Assembly (NCBI GenBank): GCA_022497155.1 | Contig: MU385779.1 | Span: 151,496 to 215,495, forward strand | DNA from: Whalleya microplaca | Taxonomy: Eukaryota > Ascomycota > Sordariomycetes > Xylariales > Xylariaceae | Reading direction: 5' to 3' | Length of the DNA stretch: 64,000 nt | Shown here: one piece after another, positions 33,411 through 45,069 of the stretch | How positions within the stretch are numbered: the first letter of the stretch is position 1 | Layout of the letters: each line of letters begins with the position of its first letter | Translations under genes and position numbers: made by a program | Notes under the pieces: model-generated | What the model was told of the DNA's origin: nothing | The model's database searches: none | Seen by the model: only the letters and a program-made list of their open reading frames with translations

Positions 33411-34343
33411 ATGCTGTGAGGTTCACAAAGGATAGCAGAAGCAAGCAAGCAAGTGCCTGTCTATACATTTCGGTAGGTGGGTGGGTTTTCCTTGTTTTTT
33501 TGGCTAGCTAGACGTGTGATGGATGGATGATGTGATCATGGAGATAAGGCGGAGTTGGCGAATGAATCAAGCCACAAACGACGACGAATGAGGCAGGAGG
33601 AAAACGTTGCTTGAGCAGCAGCAGCATATCGGGACTTCCCCCATCTGGTTGGTTGATTGGACGGACTCATCAGGTCATCACGGCGGATATATACTACTAT
33701 ATATATCTCCATCTATCTCTTCTAGGTTACCTTGCTTGATCGTCCATCTGTCTACTACTGTATATAGTTTTTCTGGAATCCAGGCTCAGAACAAACAAAC
33801 AAATGACACTTTCACGGTCGGGTTCGTGGAGAGTTGAGTTTAGACGCGGGCGAGCTTAACTGCCTGCCTATACATAGCATGCAATGCACTGAGTTAAATC
33901 GATGGATTCCGAGTCGGAGCATGTTCACCGGTGAAGTCAAGTCAATTAATGTGTAGTTACTATGACGGCTCTCCTATCTAGAGCAAGAAAATACGGATAT
34001 CATCGAGAATAACATCGCAAAGTCATTTATTTTTGTTTTGCTTATGTATGTGGCAAGTTTTTATTTCCATGACCTACCTGTCTCCTTGCTATCAGAGAAT
34101 CTAGGACTAAATATGATATCGCGGGCCATAGCTATATCGCCAAGGACCAGTCTAAGATTCTCTCGTCCACTAATTCATTTCCCTGCGTAGCCATATTAGG
34201 GACAGCAACCATCAGCCATGCGTATCCCCCCGAGAGAAGATCATAACCACTGCCCATGCCGGTCCGGTGTATCATCATCATCATCCAAGCGCGTCTGCTG
34301 CCTGCCAGCTTTCTTGTTGGCATTACTAATGGAAATAAGCGCT
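33411..34343. other. Convergent intergenic region, nothing recognised
   Basis: About 930 bp between the convergent synthetase and eIF4E genes. It has short AT-rich stretches (TATATA near 33690-33710) and no coding frame of note. Confidence 0.5.
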
Positions 34344-35220
34344 TTAGACTGTGAACTTGGCCTTTGCCCGGGTGCTGCCGCTGTGCGCGGAGTCCGTGTG
34401 ACCCGAGAACTCGACGACCTCATTGGGTGGCAATTTCAGAATGTCCTTGAACTGCTTGCCAATAGCCAGCAGAATCTTCTGGCCCTTCTCAACGGAGCGT
34501 CCCTTGCCGCCGGCCACGTCGCCATCGCCGCGGTTGGGGATGCTCTTGCCAATGGTGCGGGTCCAGACACCGATACGGTAAAAGGCCTTGCGGACATTGA
34601 CGACCACGCCCATGACCTCGCCGTCGTCCTCCTCCTCGAGCGTCTCCCCGATTGCCGACAGCATCGTATGCAGCCACAGGTCGTTGATGTCGACACTACG
34701 CTTGTCCTTGAATTGGTAGGACCATTTTCCGCCGTGCTTATTCTGGGGATCCTCCCACTCGGGTCGCACACCCTCCTTGAAGAGATGGTAGTCGGACTTC
34801 AGAGCTAGGTCGGATACGGGGGCAATGTTGTTCTACGACACACGAGGTTAGTCCAGAGCGCTATGAAGCAAGTAGGCGACACAAGAAAATCAAATAGGTA
34901 CTTACATAGATACCCCAGAACTCTTCCACCGTATCAAATGTAATAACCTCCTTGAGCAAATCATTCCAATTGTCGCCCTAATTCCATTCATGTTAGCTTC
35001 AATCGGCACGGGGCCGGCGGGGTAAACTGACCTTGCCGCTGGACGGCTTGGTGAACCACAGGGTCCATTTGTTCTGCAGCGGGTGCTTGACGTTGAAGTT
35101 GTCCTTGTCGTGGAAGACTGTGATCACCCGATCGTCCATGCCGGAAGGGGGAGCGACATCGCTCGACTTGTCCCCGTTGGGAGAAATGGGGATGGTGGTA
35201 AGGTCGACCTGCTCAGACAT
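34344..35220 (-). CDS. Eukaryotic translation initiation factor 4E (mRNA cap-binding)
   Basis: Three exons, 35220-35032, 34977-34906 and 34832-34344, with introns of 54 and 73 bp, encode 249 aa. Joining gives the eIF4E order: HPLQNKWTLWFTKPSSGK, GDNWNDLLKEVITFDTVEEFWGIYNNI, RPEWEDPQNKHGGKWSY and LWLHTMLSAIGE. The cap-stacking tryptophans (in WGIY and RPEWEDP), the adjacent Glu and the downstream basic residues (RTIGKS) are visible. The protein binds the 7-methylguanosine cap and recruits eIF4G for translation initiation in the cytosol. The N- and C-terminal tails are a little longer than in budding yeast, as is usual in filamentous fungi. Confidence 0.97.
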
Positions 35221-36689
35221 CTTGTGTTGAAGTATGTGGGAGGGATGGGATTGAAGGCTGGCTGAGGTATGTAAGGTAGTGCGCTGGTTTGCGACTTGAG
35301 GATGGAGGGATGAGGAGAGATGGTGTTTGAAGACCACAGAAAGAGGGAAGTCTTTAAAGCAGTCGCGCTCCTTGGGTATCTAGACGCCTGAGGAAGGCAG
35401 GCGTAACAAGGCAGGCTTTATGGATGTAAGATGGAAGTCGCAAGTTTCAAGATGGTGGAAGGCGTAATGGGATGTCGCCGCTTATATGTATTCTCTTCTC
35501 GCACGGCAGTAGCACTCTCACAAGGGTCGGGGCGCAATTACAGTTTCGCTCCTCACAGCCAAGAGAGCGGAAGGTGAGGAAGGCGGGGGCACGGTCGCAG
35601 ATGCGACGATGGTTGTAGATGGCGTTTCCGGTCGTACTCGTACGGGCAGATAGGAATGTAATTATCGACTTTGCGCCAGGCAGAGTCTTCAATCGTCGGA
35701 AAGATTGTTCGAAGTTGGTGAATAGGGCAGATGGGGTAAATTTATGGGAGTTTTTCAGGTTCACTAATAAGTTGCCGCAGTTGTGGGGCTTTAGAAATCG
35801 CAAAAGAAAAATTGGTGTTGTTCCAGCAGCATGCAGCAATTTATGATTTGTCCGTCTCACTCATCTCAAGAGAAGTACAGCCTAGTACGTACCTACGCAG
35901 TAGTGCCTATTTATATATGCAATAAACAGATTCCTGCTGCCTCAGGCACTCGTTTCAACCCAATTGTGGTTTGTGAAACCCCAATCACTATGAGACCCCA
36001 CATTTCATGTTCCCAATGAGGCAGGCAGGGCAGCTTAGCACGATTGACTGCCGGCAGGGCTGGACATTTATGTCAGGTCAGCCCTCTAGAGATACATGTA
36101 GTTTCATATAAGTAATCCGTACATCCTCTCAACGAATGTAACTAGTCGACACTTGCACTAAAAAGATTATCGAAAGTGCTTTGTCTTTCCAAGCGATGTC
36201 GAATTACCTAGTATATTTTTATGAAAGGGCTTCAACCTGGCATTATTAATTTCTGAGCTCTACGTGTATTTGAGTGCCTCAAAGTCAAGACATAAGGTAA
36301 AGACCCTTACGACTTGAGTCAGTCCAGACTATTACTTCCAACCGCCCATTAACTGCTGCTACCAATAGTCTAATATTAAAATGATGTTAAGCAAGGCAGC
36401 AGCAGCAGCTTGAACATACGAGCACATATGGCTATGCAAATCCGTCATACGTTAAGCATCTGGGGACATGATTGGGTCGAGCTACGCCGCAGAGTCGGCC
36501 GCATAGGTTGACTCATCCTGATACTAATCGGGGTATAAGTTGCTGCCTCCAGTCTGAATAAGAACTTATTAATATTCGTAAATCATGTCTCGAAAGCATT
36601 CCCAAACATATTGTCAACCTAAATTATAAGTTGAAGTACCCAGCTTAGTCTTTGTTTTGTATCAACAGCCAGTAGCTAAATTCGTCACC
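35221..36689. other. Divergent intergenic region
   Basis: About 1.47 kb between eIF4E and the prolyl-hydroxylase-like gene. A 137-codon minus-strand frame at 35447-35860 lies upstream of eIF4E but has no recognisable motif and may be chance. A CAGCAGCAG-type short repeat lies near 36396-36410. Confidence 0.45.
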
Positions 36690-37514
36690 ATGGATCTACA
36701 AACATCACCGGGTCAAGAAACCCTTCTTAAGCCAGACGGTCCCGACGGACCTCCAGTCGTAGAAACGCCAATTGACTTCTCTCAGACTCCCCTGGCAGAG
36801 CACTACGGTCCCTACTTCGCAATGACATTAGACAACTTTCTCACGCCAGCAGAATGCGCCGCCGTCCTCGCATCCGCAGGGAACAACTGGCAGACCCTAA
36901 ACAGGGGAGACTCATTCCGGGAATGCGAACAGATCCTTTCCATCTCGCCAGACTGGGCCACGGCGCTGTACGAGCGACTCGCGCCGCACCTACCCGAGAC
37001 GGTCAAGACCTTGAGAAAAGGTGACGGGTTGGCCGAGCACATCGCCGGCTCGGCAAACCTGAAAGCCAACCAGGGCGCCAAGAAGACCGTGTGGAGGCTG
37101 AAGGGCGCGAACCAGAGGTTGAGTTTCCTGCGGTACAGGCCGGGACACCATTTCAAGCCGCATTGCGATGCGCTGTACTCCCCGCCGGGTAAGGACGAGA
37201 AGAGTTTCCTGACGTGCCAGATCTACTTGAGCGATATGCCGGAGGAACAAGACCGGGGTTCCTCAGGGGGCGAGACGAGATTCTGGTCGAGCCGGGAGGG
37301 CATGGGGAAGAATAATAGAGATGAAGAGGGTGGCGATGGAGAGGAGAAAGACGAGGAATTCGTGGATGTTAAACCCAAGATGGGAAGGGCGTTGGTATTT
37401 CAACAGCGCATGTTGTGGCATTCTGGGCAGGAGGTCCATCAGGGAGAGAAGTACACCGTACGCTTGGATTTAATGTATGGACACCACTTTGAGAAAACTC
37501 CGAAAAGTGGCTAG
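36690..37514 (+). CDS. Prolyl 4-hydroxylase-like 2OG-Fe(II) oxygenase
   Basis: Single exon, 274 aa, from ATG at 36690 (context CACCATGG), which begins MDLQTSPGQE. The open frame extends 11 codons upstream without ATG. The double-stranded beta-helix core has HHFKPHCDALY (the H-x-D iron ligands), a central acidic insertion (about residues 200-225, DEEGGDGEEKDEE) and the distal part LWHSGQEVHQGEKYTVRLDLMY, with the third iron-ligand His and the Lys that binds 2-oxoglutarate. NFLTPAECAAVLA is the usual start of the P4Hc domain. No signal peptide is visible, so a cytosolic or nuclear hydroxylase is inferred. The substrate is unknown. Confidence 0.9.
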   Translation: MDLQTSPGQETLLKPDGPDGPPVVETPIDFSQTPLAEHYGPYFAMTLDNFLTPAECAAVLASAGNNWQTLNRGDSFRECEQILSISPDWATALYERLAPHLPETVKTLRKGDGLAEHIAGSANLKANQGAKKTVWRLKGANQRLSFLRYRPGHHFKPHCDALYSPPGKDEKSFLTCQIYLSDMPEEQDRGSSGGETRFWSSREGMGKNNRDEEGGDGEEKDEEFVDVKPKMGRALVFQQRMLWHSGQEVHQGEKYTVRLDLMYGHHFEKTPKSG

Positions 37515-40500
37515 TCGATTGGCTATTAAAGCAACTTGTTTCAGCGGAAGTACCAGAATGACAGCGAGGGAGCACACCCGTGGATTGTGCACATTGAAAC
37601 CCATATATCAAAGATGCAGTATAACAGCACGAAATTCGAACAAGCGCATTGCATACAGGCATAGCAACAACAATGATAGCAGTGGGATGGCAATCGGAAT
37701 GGGCGTAGGTGCATACAGAATCAAGCTCAGTCTGGTCTGCCGTAGTTTTGAGCTCCCCAGTACACAAATATATAGGATGTCCTAGGCGACATGCCAGAAT
37801 TCAAACTTGGCAAATGCAGCACCAGCAGCAGCCCTTCGTCTGTCACCTAAGTCCAATCTTAATAGTCAGAAGAGTCGCATTCCCAAAGAGAAATCGCCAC
37901 AGATAGGCCAGGGCACCTCAAGATTATCCGGCTCATTTGCTCCGCTCCGGTCTATTCATGGAACTCATAACATGACCCTGTCCCCCTGAATACGATACAG
38001 TGACTCAGTCGTCTGTAGCAATGGATACGAAAGGTATCCACTATGTTTGCTCGGTCTTTATTTTTCTGCTCTTCTATTGTTGTTTGATTTAATGAAAGTA
38101 GCCTTGAGCAATTGAGACACTCTTACTGGTGGTAAGTGCTGAGAGTTGAGTTCAGATGAGATGCTAAGCCGTGACCCCGTCATATAGTATTCCATATTAT
38201 CGGGTTGATGAATCATGAATAACCGATAGTTTCGGATGTTGACAGCTTCTGACTTCACGAGTCACCTGCGCACTAATTACATGCAACTGCGGATTCTCAC
38301 GGGACGATATTGGAAGCGACACAGCGTAAATGTATGGTCATAGTCCTGTCAAGATAGACCCTGGCTGAGGTACGGGCCTACGTATGGACGCCGCCTATGT
38401 ATGTATATATATATAGGGGCTCTGCCACCTTCCTGTAGCTTCACCTTGCACTAATCAAGCCATTATACTCCTCATTACTTTGTCCCATATTGACAAGCCC
38501 GACTAATTGATCAACCTCATATCGTAACTGGCCCCGCTTAGGAAAGCTCTAAATCGGAGGGATTGCTTATGTCACCTAGTTAAGTACAGATGAATGACAT
38601 GTAATGTTTGATTAAGGATAGTGACACACCTACGCGTCATGCGCTCCCAAAAACAATTAGATGGGATCTCATTGCTCAGCCATCCTTGTACACGTAGGTA
38701 GAAAGATCGGATTGACAATTAACTAATCTATTGTGTCACTCAACACGAATTGACCCAGATGTCTACAGTTACACAAATTAAGCATGTCTATTGAAGACTA
38801 CAGAGAATATGGTTCAGCTCCCTCAAGCTTTCCAGGCTTTTGATCACGCTTCCTAAAGCACCAGCAAGCATCTCCTTGAAAACAAGCATTCTATATCTAC
38901 TTGAGACTATACCTACTCTTTGGCCCAGATAATTAATGAAACCAATCTTGGGGAGACCACAAGCAACATATTTTTTGCTTTGGCAAATTCCAATCCGGCC
39001 CTTACCTCTATCCTGACAGCATACAAATTGCACAAAGCTTTCTCTTGCGATGGGGGATATATTACTCGCCACACCGCAAGAATAGTTGTGCAATTCCATT
39101 GTACCGACGAAATCATGGTAGCCTATATATTAACACAACCTGGCGCACCCCCGTAGATGTTCTTCCACAAGAGCCTTGAACTTCTGCTGTACGTATATAC
39201 ACAACAGCCCATGGTCATCAAGCTTATCTCGATTCCGTGGTGTCCTTGGTAATATTATGTCTCATCGAATGGCTGATAATTCATCATTTCTCCGATGTCG
39301 TTTGACTTTCGGCAGTTTGCAGCCCCTGAAATGATTTACCAAAAGCGATGCTGATATACGCTACTCTTCTAGAAGTGGTGGAAGCCATTACGTCCTCCTC
39401 TCTGAACATCGAAGCAGTGACATGTCAAGTCTTCAACCATATAATTGGAATGCCCCATGAGACATGACTGCAGGGTGTGCCCGAGGAGTATTCTCTAAGG
39501 GAGAAGTTTATCAACTCATAAGATATCTTTAGTTGCTCGTGTATCATAATGTGAAGCGAATTATTAAGAGACCTTTGAGACTCTAAGCACCCGGATTATA
39601 GGCATACCTAAGCAGACTGCTCAATTTCACGAGGTTGATGACTCGGGAGCCTGAGGAGTCGAGGACAGACCGTTCTCTGATATACGGGTCTTATCGTTTT
39701 ACTATCGTTCGACCGACTTACCTTATAATATTTATATATTGGTTCATTATTTGTGCATGATGTAATAGCCGGACTGAGATAGGAGATACCCAGAATGCCT
39801 GGTAGCTTCGAAAGTCTTAATCATCTTTCTATGGACAGAGAATGGGGTCCATTAAAATGATGACGACGTGAGATATCTGGCATTGAGGAATAATGGGACG
39901 ATGGCCTGAAATAGTGAACTACGAGTGACTTTGTCATGATAGGTCTCTGAAATGGTGACCATAGGCGGTCACTTTATGTAGTAGACCTGTTAGGCAGGCA
40001 TACAGTCATGGAAGGTGCGATAGTACAGTCGGCCTACAAAAGGAAATTTAGTGGAAGAGCCCAGGAAGGCCTCTTTATCATCCCTTAATATACTACTCTC
40101 CACCCACACTACCAATCTGCGTAATGCAATACCAGCCGACCCAAGTGACTTCATCATTAACTATTCATCCTGTCCTTTAATACTTGGCCAATGATGTCAA
40201 TGAATCTCTTGTTAGGTTATTTCATCTGTGGATAACACTAATAATGACAAGAAGAACACACGTTGTTGGGAGCGGGAGACCTTCCAGGAACGTCAACAGA
40301 ATACAACACAGACGTCACGCGCTCTTTCGAACTGATCAACAGTCCAATGAATGCAGGCTAATTATACCGTGTATTGTCACTCCTTGATATCTCCACTGTC
40401 TGACGCTACCGGAGTTGATGGTACGAGAATTAAGAAGTAGGAAGATGATGAATCATTCTACATCTTCTGGAGCCAAGGGTAACGTTGGGGTGAATGGTAT

Positions 40501-40692
40501 TAACAATCAACGGGTATACAAGAAGACCTAGATTAGTTTACGAAACATTTATACCCGACGCTGGGTTCGGCTGGATTTAAAACTTGAATTTCCTCAACCC
40601 ATACACCGACAGTAGGCTCACGCACAGCAAGCTTGACGCACGGACTATATATCTCATACACTTCACCGGAATACACATACATCCTACGCTCT
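37515..40692. other. 3.2-kb gene-poor region
   Basis: No supportable gene. Overlapping minus-strand frames at 38788-39099 and 38913-39116 contain no known motif. A stretch around 38370-38530 resembles the leader of the P450 at 13.4 kb and is listed separately. The rest is unique AT-leaning sequence without recognisable tRNA, LTR ends or satellites. Confidence 0.5.
38370..38530 (+). repeat. Diverged copy of the P450 leader region (about 13305-13465)
   Basis: Aligned by eye, the segment shares ordered blocks with the P450 5' region: CCTATG followed by ATATAT, a TTCACTT/CACTAAT block, AAGCC/GAGCCGTT, TACTC.TTA and a CAACCTC block. The position of the P450 ATG (13413) reads CATATTG here, so the start codon is lost. 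No open P450 frame continues to the right. It is probably a decayed duplicate of the gene's promoter and first codons. The alignment was not computed, so the limits are approximate. Confidence 0.45.
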
Positions 40693-41772
40693 ATGGCTTC
40701 CCCAAAGAGCCTTAGCCTTGAGCGCTTCCCAACAGAGATGATTATTAACATATTCTCTGTAATGCCGGACACAGACTCCGCCAGTTCCCTAGGCTCAACC
40801 AACCGCAGATTCCGTGATATCCTCCACAAATACGAGCATAGTATCGCATACGGTATTGTGAGCACGATGCTAGGGGATACTAATCCCCAGGGCATTAAGT
40901 TGGCTTTTATGGCTGCCGAGGCTCACCTTCTCGACCAAAGGAATCTCCACACTGTTTCCGAGTTCCTCGACAAATACGCTCATCGCAGACCATGGGACCA
41001 GTGCATGTATCGGATGCGTGCGGCAGCTTTCCTGTCGAACATACATGGACCCATGGTGGATGTGTTGAGATGGATGGAGAAGAACTATGTGAAGTGGCCA
41101 CTGAGAGAGGCTAATAAACATTTCACAAACACGGAGATGGCTCGACAGAAGCGGATCATATTTGCCCGTGAAACAGGATTCAGGCTTCTGGTCCGTCCTC
41201 ATGAAACAGACCTTGAAGAAGAGCTATCATGGGATGCACTAGCAGAAAAGTTCTGGAAACTATTCTCAGCTGAGGAGACACATTCATTTCATGTTCTTAG
41301 CTACATGCTTGCCCATCATGCTGAACTTGAAGGCTGCTTCGTGTTGGGCGATGGATTACCTGAGCCTATTGAACTCGCCACAGCACGGAACACCCTCATC
41401 TCTTTCCACGAACTACCACTAGATTACCAGCCCGAACCTACGTCCTACGGTGTATGGTGCGTTTCTCATAGCCTCGGAGAAGCCCATGAGGTTGACCTGT
41501 TACTTACCGACGTGGATGTTTTCGTCGAGCAGGACAGCTGCATGGCGTTCAGGGCTGGTCTACCCCCGTTTGTGAATGATAGTCTAGCCTACTACAACGA
41601 AGACACTATTGATTGGGTTATGGACGAGACGTGGAAATACTTTGAGCCACCTCATGATGTTTCTGCACTTCATCAGTGGTATTTTCTAGTGGGGGATGAA
41701 GACCGCTGTGAGTCGGTCATCGCTGAGGGCGCTGTGTGGGAGGAAAACGGGACGGTTATAATTACTGTGTAA
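40693..41772 (+). CDS. F-box-like domain protein
   Basis: Single exon, 359 aa from ATG at 40693 (MASPKSLSLERFPTEMIINIF). The frame is open for 20 codons upstream but has no ATG there. Residues about 10-45 (LERFPTEMIINIFSVMPDTDSASSLGSTNRRFRDIL) match an F-box-like helical motif, and the rest is helical with WTKYFEPP-type aromatic patches. I recognise no further domain. F-box proteins recruit substrates to SCF ligases through Skp1. Many fungal members of this kind are lineage-specific and uncharacterised. The frame is intact, unlike the F-box gene at 5.5 kb, and the two share no obvious sequence beyond the motif. Confidence 0.8.
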   Translation: MASPKSLSLERFPTEMIINIFSVMPDTDSASSLGSTNRRFRDILHKYEHSIAYGIVSTMLGDTNPQGIKLAFMAAEAHLLDQRNLHTVSEFLDKYAHRRPWDQCMYRMRAAAFLSNIHGPMVDVLRWMEKNYVKWPLREANKHFTNTEMARQKRIIFARETGFRLLVRPHETDLEEELSWDALAEKFWKLFSAEETHSFHVLSYMLAHHAELEGCFVLGDGLPEPIELATARNTLISFHELPLDYQPEPTSYGVWCVSHSLGEAHEVDLLLTDVDVFVEQDSCMAFRAGLPPFVNDSLAYYNEDTIDWVMDETWKYFEPPHDVSALHQWYFLVGDEDRCESVIAEGAVWEENGTVIITV

Positions 41773-42567
41773 GAGGTTAAAGTGACAGTCATTATAACCG
41801 TCCCGGAGGAAAACGTCACAGCCTAAGGCCTGATATCATTCCCATTGAAATCGCCTCAATGCAGGAATTCTATTTGCGGGTTAACCCTAAGCGTTTGTAT
41901 TCAACGAGGAAAATTAGTCGCGTGGCTACGGAGGCACATTCTGCTTGAGGCTAGCACCGAGAGTAGATATTCTAAAATGAATTACAAAAAATCCAAACAT
42001 CATCAGATGCAGCATTTACTCTTGCTTTTGAACGTGAAAACTCTTACAATGAAATGAATGCCCGCAACCCGCTGTCTAGGACACTGGTAAAAATGCTAGG
42101 AATGGTAAGGTCGTCTTCCCACTTGGCCAAGTGGATTCAGCACGGCACGTTTCTGTAAGGCCCTTGTCCAAGAATAGTGGGAAATACTATGGTTGACACG
42201 AGGTTATCTATTGCCATTTATAACTATTGGTAGCTGTCAATGTCGAGCTTCCCAGAGTCTGAGGAATCATCTAAGCATACGTAGCGTTGGTAAAGCTGAG
42301 ACCCATATGGTTGATTATTCTCTTCATCGTGTATCATTTAAAATCCCGTATTTCGTGCTCGTAATCCCATCATAAAACCCAAGTCCTCTCTCAGTGTAGG
42401 AGAAAGTGCCTTTACTAGTAGTCCGCAAGCTCGACGTCCGGTGCATCCTATTTATAGAGCCATAGAACCGGCCGTACTGCAATAAACTCCAAGGATGTAA
42501 ACTATGACGGAAGGATCTGCTTGCGCTTGTGGCGATGACCTCTACCCCTATAGTTCTCCAGCCGCTT
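41773..42567. other. Convergent intergenic region, nothing recognised
   Basis: About 800 bp between the convergent F-box-like and DUF726 genes. A short inverted repeat around 41755-41805 (AACGGGACGGTTATAAT facing ATTATAACCGTCCCG) directly follows the F-box-like stop and could act in 3'-end formation. No gene is seen. Confidence 0.5.
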
Positions 42568-45069
42568 TCAATCCTGGATACTCAGAGGTTCCACGAAAGT
42601 CAGTTCTGTGTCGGTGTCGTTATCCATCATTTTGATACCGCCACCATATTCGTCTGCGTCAGAGTCGTAATCAAAACCATCATCATCATCAGGGACGCCA
42701 GGACTACGCCCTGTAGACATAGGTACCTCGGCCTGGCTTATACCAATGGACCTAGATGTAGAGGCCCACGGCGTCTCGCTCAGGGTCGGCATAGGTGTAG
42801 TCGTAGGTGCGACAGATCTTGGCGCGGAAGTCGGAATCGTGTCCGTAGACCTCGGAATAGAGGTGGAGGCATTGCTCTTGTGTTCTCCAACAGCCTCGAA
42901 ACTGACCTGTTCCGCGTCTTTAACAGCGGGAACACTCTTCTGTTCCTGGTACTTCTTCATCCTGAGATCGAACTTCTCGTTCTCCATCTCGCGTGTGCTA
43001 TGTCTCGAAGGCTCCATTGTATTGGGGTCGTTAAGGTCGACTAGGGTGCCTGTCTCGCCCCAGCCCTTGTTCTGGAGTATGATCTCGCCATCGTCCTTCT
43101 CGATCTCATGCTCGCCCCCTTTAACGTTGGGGAACCCGCACCGGGTCAATATTCGGGCGATGAGGTCTGGGTACCGTAGATGGCCCGTTACCTCTGCGCT
43201 GAGGTCGAGGTTCTCAACGCCGTCTACTTCGTCGCTGATAGCTTGGAGGCCCGCAATGCCGAGTTGCATGCTTGTGGTGCGGTATAAAAAAGCAAGGATG
43301 TAGTCATTCTCGCTGTAGACATTAAAGACCTTGCCTGACACCATTGTACGCATCATCTGCCAGTGTCCAGCATTGGAAGGAACGGGTGCACCGATGAGCA
43401 CGACCGTATCCACGAGACCGAAAGCCTTTCTGTCTGCCAGTACTCTCAGACATGAGTAGATCACCCTTGCTCCTAATGAATACCCTACCAAAGTAACCGG
43501 GCGTTCACCTTGTACCCTATTGATTAGTGCGTCGGCGAGAATCTGGCCAGCTTTCTCTGATCGATTACGGGCTAGACTGAAGGGGTTATCGATATTTGAA
43601 GCCGAGCTTAGGAGGAAGATGGGCCACAATGCTCCCTGCAAAGTCGCGAGAACAGTCCGCTGAAGGATCTCTGCTCTGACCGCACTCCATGCGGCGGAGG
43701 TCACGAGTCCCTTGAGTTTGTTACCAAGGGACATGAGGGTGTTCATTTCGTATCGCAAAGCAAACACTTCTGACTCGTCTCCGAGCGCCCTCCATGGTTT
43801 TGTGACATCTTGTTCGTTCGTAAGCCAGCCGTTAATGCCGATTGTGACTCTAAGCCTTCGGGCTTCAGGTCCATCTTTCGACCAACCTTCCCCCCATTCT
43901 TTTTTCAGCGGCAGAAACTTGAAATCCTCGACCTCCTTGGCGTACTGATCGACGATCCCGCCCGTCATTTTCGCCCCAAAAGCGCCAAAGATGGTACCAA
44001 CCAGAGCCCCGTTCATCCAAAAGATACCTAGGAAGCTGGCGAGCCCACCCAGGCCAACCGATCCCATCAGACCACCAATGACTCCCGCGACCGCGGGAGC
44101 AGCTAGTCCACCCGTGACACCAATAATCGCCGCACCAGCAACAGATGCCAGACCTACCTTCAAGAACCTGCTGACCTGTCCCTGTTCCTTCCGTTTCTGC
44201 GCCTCCGCCTCAGCGGACATGCCGCTCTTCTGCTTCTCCGCGTCGGCCTTCTGTGCCGCCTCCACCATCGTAGTCGCGATCTCCGTCTCCTCGCTATTCA
44301 AGAAGCTGGGGGGAATTTCGAGAGCCGATGCCAAATAACAGACCAGGGCGCGCGAGTAGGCCGAATAGTTGCCGATAGACAGCAACAGGATCAACATCGC
44401 ACTCAACACCTCCTTGCGGTCCTCGAGTGGGATCGAGGCAAGCCGCGTGGGGATCGGATGGTATAGGGTCTGGAAGTTGCTCAGACTGTTCGGCCCCACC
44501 TGCATGTCCGGGTTCGGGTCCGCTGCCGTCGCATCGGCATCGGCCGTGTCGAAACTGAGCAGGTCCTCGCCGTCGGCCGGCTCATCTCGCTGTCTGGTGG
44601 CGAGCTGCTCGGCGCGCTGGCGCCGCGCCTCGAGCACCTTGGGGTCGTCGGCCTTGGAGACGACCTCCCGGAGCTTGCCAAGAGTCTCAGTGCGCCATGC
44701 GTCGAAATGTGAGAGCGCCGCCTTTCGGAGTCGGACCAGGGCCGGACTCGGCGGGACTTGCTTCGGGCGTGGTGGTTTTGGTGGTGGCGCTGGGTCATCT
44801 CCATCGTTGCTCTGGCTCTGGCTCTGATGCTGGGGTTGATTGTTGCGGAGCACAAAGAGAGGCGCGTCGTCGGTCTCTGAATACGGGGGCGGCGGTGATG
44901 ACCTGCGCGCTGTTGAAGATGAGGGATGTGAGACTGGTACGCTGTGAGGCAGCTCTAGCTGCGACCGCATATATTTCACAGTCTCGCACACCAGGGTGTA
45001 GAAGGCCTTGCGGCGGGCGAGATTGAGCACGACGCGGAGGGCGTCAGGCTCGTTAGTGAGAGGCGCCAT
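42568..45069 (-). CDS. DUF726 / Mil1-like membrane protein with alpha/beta-hydrolase fold
   Basis: Single exon, 833 aa, starting MAPLTNEPDALRVVLNLARRKAF. The N-terminal part is charged and proline-rich. A glycine/alanine-rich hydrophobic stretch at about residues 300-375 (VAGAAIIGVTGGLAAPAVAG and onward) should form membrane segments. The C-terminal half holds an alpha/beta-hydrolase-like block with the nucleophile elbow GYSLGARVIYSCL and LIGAPVPSNAGHW, then the tail is disordered and acidic. This layout matches DUF726/TMCO4 proteins, including yeast Mil1 (YFL034W), which interacts with an AP-1 variant adaptor. Lipase activity is a possibility suggested by the GxSxG motif but is not established. 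It was probably chosen for Golgi/endosome membranes. Confidence 0.9.
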   Translation of the reverse strand: MAPLTNEPDALRVVLNLARRKAFYTLVCETVKYMRSQLELPHSVPVSHPSSSTARRSSPPPPYSETDDAPLFVLRNNQPQHQSQSQSNDGDDPAPPPKPPRPKQVPPSPALVRLRKAALSHFDAWRTETLGKLREVVSKADDPKVLEARRQRAEQLATRQRDEPADGEDLLSFDTADADATAADPNPDMQVGPNSLSNFQTLYHPIPTRLASIPLEDRKEVLSAMLILLLSIGNYSAYSRALVCYLASALEIPPSFLNSEETEIATTMVEAAQKADAEKQKSGMSAEAEAQKRKEQGQVSRFLKVGLASVAGAAIIGVTGGLAAPAVAGVIGGLMGSVGLGGLASFLGIFWMNGALVGTIFGAFGAKMTGGIVDQYAKEVEDFKFLPLKKEWGEGWSKDGPEARRLRVTIGINGWLTNEQDVTKPWRALGDESEVFALRYEMNTLMSLGNKLKGLVTSAAWSAVRAEILQRTVLATLQGALWPIFLLSSASNIDNPFSLARNRSEKAGQILADALINRVQGERPVTLVGYSLGARVIYSCLRVLADRKAFGLVDTVVLIGAPVPSNAGHWQMMRTMVSGKVFNVYSENDYILAFLYRTTSMQLGIAGLQAISDEVDGVENLDLSAEVTGHLRYPDLIARILTRCGFPNVKGGEHEIEKDDGEIILQNKGWGETGTLVDLNDPNTMEPSRHSTREMENEKFDLRMKKYQEQKSVPAVKDAEQVSFEAVGEHKSNASTSIPRSTDTIPTSAPRSVAPTTTPMPTLSETPWASTSRSIGISQAEVPMSTGRSPGVPDDDDGFDYDSDADEYGGGIKMMDNDTDTELTFVEPLSIQD

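Noticed and set aside
35447..35860. 137-codon minus-strand frame upstream of eIF4E
   Set aside because: No recognisable motif or start context, and it lies in what should be promoter or 5' UTR sequence.
38788..39116. Overlapping minus-strand frames in the gene-poor region
   Set aside because: Two frames with no known motif. A decayed gene is possible, but I cannot support one.
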